From positions 1 to 64,000 of the forward strand of contig NZ_MASW01000003.1 of assembly GCF_003202285.1 (NCBI RefSeq): a DNA stretch of 64,000 nucleotides. Direction: 5' to 3'. The stretch comes from Prauserella muralis. GTDB taxonomy: Bacteria; Actinomycetota; Actinomycetes; Mycobacteriales; Pseudonocardiaceae. The position numbers and the translations under genes are program-made. A model generated the notes under the pieces. The model saw nothing but the letters and a program-made list of their open reading frames with translations, was not told where the DNA came from and did no database searches. Shown piece by piece: positions 22,965 through 30,821 of the stretch. The first letter of the stretch is position 1. Each line of letters opens with the position of its first letter.

Positions 22965-23201
22965 TCAGCCGTCGACCGGTGGCGTCGTGGGTTTGTGGCC
23001 AGCCACCCGACCGCTGGCGAGGGCGTCCTCGGCGCGCAGCACGCGAACCTCTTCCCGGAGCTCAGCGATCTGCCGGTCGAGCTCGGGGTCTTCGCGGGAC
23101 ACGCGGCAATGGCCCTGACCTCGTAACGTCGGCCGGATGCAGAAGAGGTACGCGAAAGCCATCGCGGCGACAACAACGAGGCCGGTCAACCAGAGAGGCA
23201 T
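22965..23201 (-). CDS. Small membrane protein with CxRPxxRGQGHC motif and coiled coil
   Basis: A 78-residue protein: one membrane segment (about 4-22), then CIRPTLRGQGHCRVSREDPE with two cysteines and a histidine, then a coiled coil (IAELREEVRVLRAED). I do not recognise a named family. It is similar in layout, though not closely in sequence, to the LACPVGMG proteins, and its ATG overlaps the stop of one of them (ATGA). Confidence 0.6.
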   Translation of the reverse strand: MPLWLTGLVVVAAMAFAYLFCIRPTLRGQGHCRVSREDPELDRQIAELREEVRVLRAEDALASGRVAGHKPTTPPVDG

Positions 23202-23398
23202 CAGGACTCACTCCGGGTGCGGTCGGCGGCACGCTCTGCTTTGAGCTGGTCGATCTCGGCACGCAGCAGGGCGATCTGCTGCTCCTTGTCCGAGCCCTGG
23301 TCGCAGCCCTGACGGTGACCACGCGCCATCATCCACATCATGACGCCCATTCCGACCGGGCAGGCCAGCACAGCGAGGCCCAGCAGCAGCGTCTCCAT
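23201..23398 (-). CDS. Short membrane protein with LACPVGMGVMMW motif
   Basis: A 65-residue paralogue of the protein at 17945: VLACPVGMGVMMWMMARGHR in the membrane segment, then a coiled coil (IALLRAEIDQLKAERAAD). The conserved cysteine and methionines suggest Cu(I) or heme contact, but no function is known. It heads a minus-strand unit divergent from the cupredoxin gene, with a composite dyad between them. Confidence 0.7.
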   Translation of the reverse strand: METLLLGLAVLACPVGMGVMMWMMARGHRQGCDQGSDKEQQIALLRAEIDQLKAERAADRTRSES

Positions 23399-23440
23399 GG
23401 CTCCTCCTACGGCGACGTGGCGCTCAACGCCAAACCTTCC

Positions 23441-23464
23441 TACTATCTCTATTCGTAGATAGTA
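23441..23464. promoter_or_regulatory. Composite BlaI-type dyad, site 9
   Basis: A 24-base palindrome with perfect 8-base arms (TACTATCT/AGATAGTA). Its left 17 bases also fit the standard unit with a variant right half (TACTA-N7-TCGTA, 23441-23457). It sits between the divergent LACPVGMG and cupredoxin genes. Confidence 0.7.
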
Positions 23465-23530
23465 GCACTGCTGGACCGCGGACCGCTGTCAGCGGATGCT
23501 GGCGCTACGAACCACGGTTGGAGGCTTGTC

Positions 23531-23986
23531 ATGTCGAGGAAGCGTGTTTTCCGGCGTGACGTCGTAGGAGCGGTGTTCGGGGCCGCCGGTCTGGTCGTGG
23601 CTGGCTGTGGAGGGCCCGATGGCGCGGACGATGCGACGACACCGCCCGCCGGGGAGCAGCCGGCTGGGAAACGGGTGATGGTCTCGCTGACGGACTTCCG
23701 GATCGAACTGTCCCAAGAAACTTTCACGCCCGGGACGTACACGTTCGTCGTGACCAACGACGGGAAGGCGCCGCACGCGCTGGACATCGAAGGCCCAGGC
23801 GTTGAGGAGAAACGCACCGAGACGCTCGACGCGGGCCAGTCGGCGAACCTCACCGCCACGCTGGGCGCCGAGACCTACGACTTCTACTGCCCCGTCAGCA
23901 ACCACCGGGAAATCGGCATGGAGACCAAAGTCGCTGTGGGCGGTAAGGAAGCCCCGACCACCGGCGGCGGAAACAACGGCTACTAG
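23531..23986 (+). CDS. Cupredoxin-domain lipoprotein (blue copper protein)
   Basis: A 151-residue lipoprotein. The lipobox VVAGC places the lipidated cysteine at 26. A single cupredoxin domain has the full type 1 ligand set: H82 (APHAL), C120 (DFYCPV), H125 (NHREI) and M130. It is a one-electron carrier on the outer face of the membrane and may serve the multicopper oxidases or a c-type cytochrome oxidase. The leader also has twin arginines (FRRD). Expression is probably governed by the composite dyad 67 bases upstream. Confidence 0.88.
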   Translation: MSRKRVFRRDVVGAVFGAAGLVVAGCGGPDGADDATTPPAGEQPAGKRVMVSLTDFRIELSQETFTPGTYTFVVTNDGKAPHALDIEGPGVEEKRTETLDAGQSANLTATLGAETYDFYCPVSNHREIGMETKVAVGGKEAPTTGGGNNGY

Positions 23987-24251
23987 CGGACCCCGGCCTG
24001 GCTGCGTGGGCAAGTACAGCCGGGCCAATCTGCGGCACCGCAGGCCCAACACGTTCGGCGCCCCGCGGGCACAGGTCGGAGGCGCAGCAGGCCCCGGTCT
24101 CAGCTCGCCGGCCTCCGCGCAGTCCAACAGCACCTTCAGTGTGCCGGTTCGACCTGCTGTCCACCGTGGTCGCCCATGGGCTGTCGCGGCTGATCGTCGC
24201 GGAGGCAAAGCCTGATTCACTGGCTCACGCCGGAGTCACGCGGGAATAATC

Positions 24252-24268
24252 TACTATGAGTCATAGTA
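24252..24268. promoter_or_regulatory. BlaI-type dyad, site 10 (TACTA-N7-TAGTA)
   Basis: TACTATGAGTCATAGTA is a perfect palindrome of 17 bases and the best example of the motif. It lies 40 bases before the GTG start of the Lgt-like gene. Confidence 0.8.
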
Positions 24269-24307
24269 GGATTGCTCATGCTCGTCCGACGGGGAAGGAC
24301 TGCGACC

Positions 24308-25609
24308 GTGGGGAAGAAGCCACGCAAGAAGGCGGCTGGCAACCGATCGGCGCGCAAGATGTCTGCGCCCCGCGCTGGCCGGCAGCAGAACAGCACTGAT
24401 GTGCCGCCGGCGCTCGCGCGCCGAACAGCTCCCGCCGCCTCCGCCAGCACGGCTCCGGGTGGTCTCTCCACCCTTCCCCGGACCGCACCTGCCCCTCAGG
24501 GGACGGCCAAGTCGGCGGGAAACCGTGCGGCGAGTCTGCGGGTGGACGAGGAGCAGCGGGCGGCCAAGGGCTGCCTGCCTGCCGCGCTCACCGACGTCGA
24601 ACCGCAGGGGCTCGCGGCGACGTACTCGTTCGACGTGCCGGAATCCGGAGAGCCGTACTCGGTGGCGATCCGGTTCGCCGGAGCCCGCGTCGGTGTGCAA
24701 GGAAAGCCGGGCGCTCGCGACCGTTTCGAGCGCATCGAGAAGGTCGACGGGCTCGAACCGAGCAGCGGCCGGGTCGCGATCACTACCCGCGCGCAGAACA
24801 TCAACGCGGGCGAGTGGAGGGTGGCCGCAGAGCCCGTCGAGGGAACGGGCGTGCCGGCGGGGAAGCGTTTGCCTCGACGGGTGATCGCCACGACGACGAC
24901 CTTCGGCCAGCTGGCGCACGGACCCGGGGTGCGGCTCGTGGCATGGCCCGTGCTGGTCGGGTTGGGGGCGGTCGTCGCCGTTGTGCTCCAAGCGCTGCTG
25001 GCCGGCCGCGCGGGTATCAATATCGGGGCCGTGCTCGCGGTGTCGCTGATCGGCTGTCTGCTGGGATTCGTGGGCGGGAAGGTCTACTACCTCGTCTTGC
25101 ACCACAAGCATCCCCGGCAGTTCCTCACCGCCGGCGCCTGCATTCAAGGCTTCCTCCTGGTTGCCCTCGGGGTGGTCGCGGCCGGCGCGGCGGTGCTGCG
25201 GATACCGATTGGAGTGCTGCTGGACGCCACGGCGCCGGGGGTGTTCCTCGGCATGGCGGTCGGCCGCCCTGGATGCTGGCTGACTGGCTGCTGTGCGGGC
25301 CGCCCGACCAGTTCACGGTGGGGCCTGTGGTCCTCGGACCGGCGACTGGCCACCCGTCGGTTCCCGGTGCAACTGGTCGAAGCCGCAGTGGCGTTGATAA
25401 TCGGCGTGCTCTCGCTGATCGTCGTGCTCACGGTTGAGCCGCCGATCCCGGGAGCGATCTTCGTCGGCGCGACCGCGGCCTACACTTTCGGCAGGCAACT
25501 GCTGTTCCCGCTGCGCACGGAGTCACGCACGCGGATCGGACGGCTGGTCACCATGGCGATCTGCGGGCTCGTGCTCGTTGCCGCGGTGGGCGCGCCGGTC
25601 TTCGCGTGA
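24308..25609 (+). CDS. Lgt-like membrane protein with N-terminal extension
   Basis: A protein of about 433 residues. A basic, low-complexity head (about 1-80) and a soluble beta-like domain with one cysteine (GCLPAALTDVEPQG) precede seven or so membrane segments. These contain GMAVGRPGCWLTGCCAGRPT and the RFPVQLVEA motif, related to prolipoprotein diacylglyceryl transferase (Lgt). The catalytic arginine/asparagine region of true Lgt is altered and cysteine-rich here, so it may be a divergent enzyme of unknown substrate. GTG at 24308 has a GGGGAAGGA site; ATG at 24278 is an alternative start. Confidence 0.65.
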   Translation: MGKKPRKKAAGNRSARKMSAPRAGRQQNSTDVPPALARRTAPAASASTAPGGLSTLPRTAPAPQGTAKSAGNRAASLRVDEEQRAAKGCLPAALTDVEPQGLAATYSFDVPESGEPYSVAIRFAGARVGVQGKPGARDRFERIEKVDGLEPSSGRVAITTRAQNINAGEWRVAAEPVEGTGVPAGKRLPRRVIATTTTFGQLAHGPGVRLVAWPVLVGLGAVVAVVLQALLAGRAGINIGAVLAVSLIGCLLGFVGGKVYYLVLHHKHPRQFLTAGACIQGFLLVALGVVAAGAAVLRIPIGVLLDATAPGVFLGMAVGRPGCWLTGCCAGRPTSSRWGLWSSDRRLATRRFPVQLVEAAVALIIGVLSLIVVLTVEPPIPGAIFVGATAAYTFGRQLLFPLRTESRTRIGRLVTMAICGLVLVAAVGAPVFA

Positions 25610-25621
25610 CGCCGGAGCGCC

Positions 25622-25828
25622 TCACTGCCCGCGTGCGGCGTCTTGCTGTGCCTTCGCGAGGCCGAGCAGCCGTACGACCGGCACGAGCTCCCGGATCTCA
25701 CGCCGGCAGCGGGCACATCTACGTGAGTGCTTGGCGAACTCCGCACGCTCTCGCTCGTCGAGTGTGCCAAGCACATAGCTGGCGGCGGTGATCGTGTAGG
25801 GACACTCGGTGGTTGTACGCCCGCGCAT
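25622..25828 (-). CDS. Orphan zinc-finger (zf-HC2) anti-sigma-like protein
   Basis: A 68-residue protein with ITAASYVLGTLDERERAEF and HSRRCARCRREI, the HxxxCxxC zinc motif of ZAS-type anti-sigma factors. It has no membrane segment and no sigma factor gene lies beside it. The ATG at 25828 has GGGAG at the right distance; an ATG at 25849 has none. A composite dyad lies upstream. It may act on a sigma factor elsewhere. Confidence 0.65.
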   Translation of the reverse strand: MRGRTTTECPYTITAASYVLGTLDERERAEFAKHSRRCARCRREIRELVPVVRLLGLAKAQQDAARGQ

Positions 25829-25861
25829 GGCCCGCTCCCTTACGACCATGACAGAATAACC

Positions 25862-25885
25862 TACTATGCGTCTACGTAGATAGTA
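25862..25885. promoter_or_regulatory. Composite BlaI-type dyad, site 11
   Basis: Halves TACTA at 25862 and TAGTA at 25881 enclose a further ACGTA, so that 25862-25878 fits the 17-base unit (TACTA-N7-ACGTA) and a nested TCTACGTAGA palindrome is present. It lies between the end of the M23 gene and the zf-HC2 gene, which it should control. Confidence 0.65.
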
Positions 25886-25899
25886 TCGATGCCGGGCAC

Positions 25900-27189
25900 T
25901 CAGATCGAGACGCCGTTGGCGCGCAGCCAGACCAGCGGATCGATCTTGTAGCCATTCTTGTGAACCTCTAAATGGAGATGCGGGCCGGTGGACTGGCCGC
26001 GGTTGCCGATCGTGGCGATCTGCTCACCGGCGGCGACGCGCTGGCCGACATAGACCAGGGTTTCGTTGATGTGACCGTACACCGTGATGATCCCGTTGTC
26101 GTGGCGCACGCGAACCCACAACCCGAACCCGCTCGCGGGACCGGACGAGATGACCACTCCGTCCAGCACGGACACGATCGGCGTACCGAGGCTGTTGGCG
26201 ATATCGAGTCCGTAGTGGATGCTTCCCCAGCGTGGCCCGTAGGTGGAGGTGATCACTCCCGTCGTCGGAGCCACCACTCCGCTGGAGCCGGGGCGTGCCG
26301 GGTGATCGTGAGGCGCTGGGCGCGGAGCCGGTGGGTTAGCTGTCGGCGGCCGGTTTCGCGCCGCCGCGGCGGCTTCCTCGGCCGCCCGCCGGCTCGACTG
26401 CCAATCGGCGTACTCCTGCCGCTGGCCCTGGAGCTCGGCGAAGGTGCGCTGCGCTTGCGCGAGCCGCGCCTCGAGGGACTTCTTACGGTTCAGAAGCTTG
26501 GCGGTGCGCCGCTGGGCGGCCGTCTCGTTGGCCGCCGCGGCCTCGTACGCGTGCGTCGCGGCAATCTTGGCCTCTTCGGCCGCCTCCGCCCTCGCCGTAG
26601 CCTCCTGTGTTGCTGCCCGGGCGGCGGCATCGGCGTTGGCCTTGGTGGACATGGCTTGCCGCACAGAGTCGAGCGCGTTCAGCCGTGAGCTGCCGACCGC
26701 GTTGAGCATTGACGCGCGGGCCAGCAGATCTCGCGGACTGTCAGAGCCCAGGTAGGCACTGAGCGAGCCGATGGCGCTGCCCTGCCGAAAGCTGGCGGCG
26801 GCAAACTGGTCGAGCTGCCGCCGCGCCCGCTGGAGCTGCGTGATCGCTGCGTCGACCTCCGCGTGAGCGTTGTCGGCGGCTACCTGGGCGGCTTGAGCCG
26901 CGGCGCGGGTGGAGTGCACTCGCTGTTGGGCGGCGGTGACCTCGTCATAGCTGGCCGCTAGCTCGAGCTGGGCGGCGGTCAGTGCCGCGCTCGCTTCGGC
27001 GACCTGGTTGGCAAGACTGCCCACTCGCTCAGCGATACCGGTCGCCTCGTCACTGCTCGCCTGGAGTTCCTCGTCGCTGGGATTCGGCGGGGGAGGCGGC
27101 ACGGCCACGGCGTCGGGGACCGTCGCCAGGGTGAATGCGGCGACGAAGGCCACGACGGCGCCGCGAGCCGTGAGGCCGCGCCCGATCAT
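25900..27189 (-). CDS. Secreted coiled-coil M23 (LytM) peptidase
   Basis: A protein of about 429 residues. A signal peptide ends near PDAVA; a long Ala/Gln-rich coiled coil spans about 40-280, a Pro-rich linker follows and the C-terminal M23 domain has the zinc ligands HYGLD (about H325, D329) and GPHLHLEV (about 404-411). The layout is like EnvC/RipA-type regulators and hydrolases of peptidoglycan at division. The ATG at 27189 has a GGGAG site, whereas the ATG at 27201 lies next to the dyad without one. The dyad at 27208 is just upstream. Confidence 0.85.
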   Translation of the reverse strand: MIGRGLTARGAVVAFVAAFTLATVPDAVAVPPPPPNPSDEELQASSDEATGIAERVGSLANQVAEASAALTAAQLELAASYDEVTAAQQRVHSTRAAAQAAQVAADNAHAEVDAAITQLQRARRQLDQFAAASFRQGSAIGSLSAYLGSDSPRDLLARASMLNAVGSSRLNALDSVRQAMSTKANADAAARAATQEATARAEAAEEAKIAATHAYEAAAANETAAQRRTAKLLNRKKSLEARLAQAQRTFAELQGQRQEYADWQSSRRAAEEAAAAARNRPPTANPPAPRPAPHDHPARPGSSGVVAPTTGVITSTYGPRWGSIHYGLDIANSLGTPIVSVLDGVVISSGPASGFGLWVRVRHDNGIITVYGHINETLVYVGQRVAAGEQIATIGNRGQSTGPHLHLEVHKNGYKIDPLVWLRANGVSI

Positions 27190-27207
27190 GTCGTCTCCCA
27201 TCGACAG

Positions 27208-27224
27208 AACTATGCAACATAGTA
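27208..27224. promoter_or_regulatory. BlaI-type dyad, site 12 (AACTA-N7-TAGTA)
   Basis: AACTATGCAACATAGTA between the divergent M23 peptidase and rhodanese genes, 18 bases before the M23 start. Confidence 0.7.
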
Positions 27225-27316
27225 CTCACATGGATACTGCGGCAACATCGCTCTCTTTCGCAACACGAATCACTCGAATCGCATCGAGGGACCGCCGACC
27301 GCGGGGGCGAGCGGCT

Positions 27317-27769
27317 ATGCTCGTCGGCGTGCGATTCGGCGGGATTCGACTGTCCACCGTGGCCGCCGCGGCGCTGATCGGCGTTGCCGGGTGCGGCTCG
27401 TCAGGAGTGGATACCGAGCCTCCGCCGACGTCAGCACCTGCGTCGAGCAGGTTGCTGGGGCCCGGCGAGTTCGCCGAGGCGGTCGCCGACCCCGTACGGA
27501 CCACCATCAACGTCCACGTCCCCTTCGAAGGGGCATTGCCCGGCACTGACGTGATAATTCCGTTCGACCAAATCGAACGCCAGGCCTCCGAGCTACCGTC
27601 CGATCGCACGACACCGATCGCGGTCTACTGCCTGAGCGGCCGGATGAGCGCCGAGGCGGTGCAGACCCTGGAGAACCTCGGCTACACCGACATCGCCGAT
27701 CTGAAGGGCGGCATGCGAGCGTGGCAGGCCAGCGGCCGCGCGCTCGCGCAGCCCTCGGCCGACCGTTGA
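27317..27769 (+). CDS. Rhodanese-domain lipoprotein
   Basis: A 150-residue lipoprotein with lipobox GVAGC (C26) and a rhodanese fold: FEGALPGTDVIIPFDQIERQ, the active-site loop VYCLSGRMSAEA (C105) and LGYTDIADLKGGMRAWQ. Rhodaneses carry sulfane sulfur on the active cysteine; the surface location suggests thiosulfate, polysulfide or thiol chemistry in the envelope. It starts at the ATG at 27317, which gives a short basic leader. It is divergent from the M23 gene across a dyad. Confidence 0.85.
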   Translation: MLVGVRFGGIRLSTVAAAALIGVAGCGSSGVDTEPPPTSAPASSRLLGPGEFAEAVADPVRTTINVHVPFEGALPGTDVIIPFDQIERQASELPSDRTTPIAVYCLSGRMSAEAVQTLENLGYTDIADLKGGMRAWQASGRALAQPSADR

Positions 27770-27815
27770 TGATTCCTCACGTGAACTCAGGCTGGTGTCG
27801 CACGAGCGGGTCGGC

Positions 27816-27832
27816 TACGATCCGCGCTAGTA
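27816..27832. promoter_or_regulatory. BlaI-type dyad, site 13 (TACGA-N7-TAGTA)
   Basis: TACGATCCGCGCTAGTA, with the same left-half variant as site 3. It lies 46 bases after the rhodanese gene and 231 bases before the broken LVIVD-type gene; a terminator-like hairpin lies between. Its target is therefore uncertain. Confidence 0.45.
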
Positions 27833-27919
27833 GCGGTTGATCGCGTTCCCCCGCACGTCACCGCTGCTCGTGCGAGGCCGTCCGCTGAGGTTCCCTTCCC
27901 CTGCACTGGCCCGCGCCTT

Positions 27920-27962
27920 GCCGCCGGGCGGAGCCTGACCCCCAGGAGCTCCGCCCGGCGGC
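27920..27962. terminator. Stem-loop with 15-base perfect arms
   Basis: GCCGCCGGGCGGAGC and its reverse complement enclose a 13-base loop. It has no T-tract. It probably terminates transcription from the rhodanese gene, about 150 bases beyond the stop. Confidence 0.6.
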
Positions 27963-28063
27963 GATGCACACCGTGGCACATCATCCGTAACCCCCGTCAC
28001 CCATAAGCGTTAACGACTTATCAGAGCCGGAGAACGCCGGCGGACGGGACCAGGGAGGTTGCC

Positions 28064-29634
28064 GTGGGCGGGATGATGTCGCCACACCGAGCCGCCACCG
28101 CATCCCGTGAATCCGGCCGATGGTGCCGGCGCGTCGCTCCGTTGGCGGCGGGTGCGACCGCTTCGAGTTGACCGTCGATGTGGACTCCGCGCGCTGGGAC
28201 GCCAACCGGGGAGGCGTAGAGATCAGCATCTCCTGGCCGGACGCGTCAAATGACTTCGACTTGCACGTCTTTCGAACAGGACCGTGGCGAGCAGGTCGGA
28301 CAGTCGATCGGCGACAATCCCTCCTCGGGAGTACCCGAGGAGCGGGTCGTCATCAGCGCGGCCAGCGGCGTGTACGACGTGCTCGTCAACCCCTACAGCG
28401 CGACCGACTCCGCCTACGACGGCCGAGCGGCCCTGCACAGCTTCAAGAAGACCGGCAAGCCGGGTGGCCCCGGCGGCGAAGTGCCGGACGAGCCGCTGTT
28501 CGATATCGGCTGCGAGCGGGGACTGGCCGGGCCGTTCCCGTGTCAGAACGTGGACCTGGCCGCGTACCTGCCGCTCTCGGCGATCGGCGACGCAGGCGCA
28601 GGAAACGACAGCTGGGGCTGGACCGACCCGCAAACCGGCCGGGAGTACGCCCTGATGGGCACCACCAGCGGCACCGCCTTCGTCGACGTCACCGAGCCGA
28701 CAAAACCTGCCTATCTCGGGATGCTGCCCTCACACCAACCGGTGGAGACCCTGTTCGCCTCCTGGCGCGACGTCAAGGTCTACCGCGACCACGCCTACGT
28801 AGTCAGTGAGGAACCGTTGTACGGTATGCAGGTGTTCGACCTCACGCGGTTGCGCGGTGTCAGCCAGCCGCGCACCTGGACCGAGGACGCCCACTACCCG
28901 TTGTTCGGGGGCGCGCACAACGTCGCCATCAACGAAGACACCGGGTTCGCCTACGCGGTGGGCACCGCCATCTGCGAGGGCGGTCCGCACATGGTGGACA
29001 TCCGGGACCCGCGCAACCCCGCCTTCACCGGGTGCGTGGACGAGGACGGCTACACCCACGACACCCAGGCCGTGGTGTACGACGGGTCGGACACCCGCTT
29101 CTCCGGTCGGGAGATCCTGTTCAACTCCAATGAGGACACGCTGACCATCGTCGATGTCACCGACAAGGCCAATCCGGTGCAGCTGTCCCGCACCACCTAC
29201 GGGGCGGCCTCCTACACGCACCAAGGCTCGTTGACCGAAGACGGCCGGTACTTTCTGCTGAACGACGAGCTCGACGAGCAGACGTTCGGTTTCAACACCT
29301 CGACCTACATGTCGACGTCTCCAGCCTGACGGACCCGGCGCTGCGTGGCACCCACGTGGCGGACACCCCGGCGATCGACCACAGCCTCTACGTCAAGGGT
29401 TCGAAAGTCTACGAAGCCAACTACCGGGCCGGCCTGTGGATCCTGGACACCGCGCCCATCAACTCCGGCAAACTACACGAGGTCGGCTTCTTCGACGTCT
29501 ACCCGGCCGATGACGCCGCCGAGTTCAACGGTGCGTGGAGCAACTACCCGTTCTTCGCATCGGGAACGGTGGTCGTGTCCGGCATCGAACAGGGCTTGTT
29601 CGTCCTGCGACCCAGCGGCGCGGCCTACGACTGA
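28064..29634 (+). pseudogene. Choice-of-anchor/LVIVD-repeat secreted protein gene with three frameshifts
   Basis: A GTG with an AGGGAGG site starts a possible leader. Then DRFELTVDVDSARWDANRGG continues in a second frame from about 28150, and DIGCERGLAGPFPCQNVDL with LVIVD-type beta-propeller repeats in a third from about 28268. The last piece (DVSSLTDPALRGTHVADTP to LFVLRPSGAAYD) is in another frame from 29315, where a single base appears lost in the codon after TYM. The intact family consists of secreted beta-propeller proteins of about 500 residues with unknown ligands. Either recent decay or sequence error would give this picture. Confidence 0.7.
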
Positions 29635-29646
29635 CGCTTATCGCGG

Positions 29647-30696
29647 TCAGCCGACGATGCGCCGGGCGCCGATGAGATGCCCATCGCCCTCCATCGACCG
29701 CACGTCGACGAGCTGTCCCTCGGTCGGCGCGTCGACCATCTTGCCCTCGCCGACGTACATGCCGACGTGGTGGATGTTGCTGGGGTTGCCGGTGCCGTCG
29801 TCGTAGAACAGCAGGTCACCGGGGAGCAGCGCGTCGAGGGATACCGGTTTGCCCGCGCCCCATTGCTGGCGGCTGGTGCGGGGGATGGTGACGCCCGCCT
29901 GCGCGTAGGACCACGAGGTGAGCCCCGAGCAGTCGAACTCGCTCGGCCCGGTGGCGCCCCACTCGTACTCGGAACCCCGCCGGGACAGCGCGGCCTGGAG
30001 TGCGTCGTTGGCCGCGCCAGGAGGACCGAGGTAGCTCCCGGTGTCCTGAACCGTCTGGAGTTCGGCCTGCTCGGCAGAGCTAAGGTCGTCGAGCGCCGCC
30101 CGGACCTGCGCGATCTGCTCGTCGAGCTTGGCCTTGCGGTCCTCGAGGGTGCTCACCGCGCGTTCGGCTTCGGCTTCGGCCTTCCCCGCTCGTTGCTGCG
30201 CTTGCGCGGCGCTGGCACGGGCGGCGTTCGCTCGGTCCCTGATGCCGCTGAGCCGGTTCAGGGTCGCGGCGTTGTTGCTCGCGAGCACGCCCAGCGCCGA
30301 CATCTGGTCCAGGAACTCCTGGCTGGAGTCGCTGGTGAGTATGGCGGACCATCGGGCGATGCGGCCGTTGCGGAAGCTGGCGGCAGCGAGGGTGTCGACT
30401 TCGTCCCGGAACGCCACCTCCGCGCGCTGTGCCTGCTGCAGTGCCTGGTTCGCCCTGGCGAGCGCGGCGTCGGCCTTGTCCAGCTCCTGCTGTCGGCGTG
30501 CGAGCTCGTCCTCGGCCTGGGACAGGTCTTCCTCGGCATCCGCCGCTTGTGCACCGAGCTCTTGATAGCGCTCCATGGCATCCGACGTGTCGTCTTGCGG
30601 CTGAGCACTGGCGGGAACCGGGGTCAGCGCAATCGTCAGTGCCACTAGGGCGACGGCGGTCTTGCTGGTGGCGAAACGACGTGGGTGCGCGGTCAC
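29647..30696 (-). CDS. Secreted coiled-coil NlpC/P60 peptidase
   Basis: A protein of about 349 residues: signal peptide ending PVPASAQ, a coiled coil (about 40-205) and an NlpC/P60 domain with FDCSGLTSWSYAQAG (catalytic Cys about 256) and NIHHVGMYVGEGKMV (catalytic His about 309). It is built like the mycobacterial RipA/RipC endopeptidases that cut the peptidoglycan stem during division. GTG at 30696 is preceded by GGAG at a good distance; the ATG at 30726 has none at proper spacing. It shares its architecture and dyad control with the M23 protein at 25900. Confidence 0.85.
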   Translation of the reverse strand: MTAHPRRFATSKTAVALVALTIALTPVPASAQPQDDTSDAMERYQELGAQAADAEEDLSQAEDELARRQQELDKADAALARANQALQQAQRAEVAFRDEVDTLAAASFRNGRIARWSAILTSDSSQEFLDQMSALGVLASNNAATLNRLSGIRDRANAARASAAQAQQRAGKAEAEAERAVSTLEDRKAKLDEQIAQVRAALDDLSSAEQAELQTVQDTGSYLGPPGAANDALQAALSRRGSEYEWGATGPSEFDCSGLTSWSYAQAGVTIPRTSRQQWGAGKPVSLDALLPGDLLFYDDGTGNPSNIHHVGMYVGEGKMVDAPTEGQLVDVRSMEGDGHLIGARRIVG

Positions 30697-30786
30697 GAGT
30701 GCTGGATCTCCTGGTGGTGTCGGCATTCCTCGCAGGACCGCCCCGCCGGTCCGCGGTCACAGTAGAGTAACGCCGCCGATCTTGTC

Positions 30787-30803
30787 CACTAGGGGTCCTA
30801 GTA
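30787..30803. promoter_or_regulatory. BlaI-type dyad, site 14 (CACTA-N7-TAGTA)
   Basis: CACTAGGGGTCCTAGTA, 90 bases before the NlpC/P60 start and just after the MFS gene stop on the same strand. Confidence 0.55.
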
Positions 30804-30821
30804 CTAGAGGCGATCAGAGAG

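Noticed and set aside
23987-24251. A gene between the cupredoxin and Lgt-like genes
   Set aside because: Frames on both strands here are short, without a ribosome-binding site or recognisable product; I treat it as intergenic.
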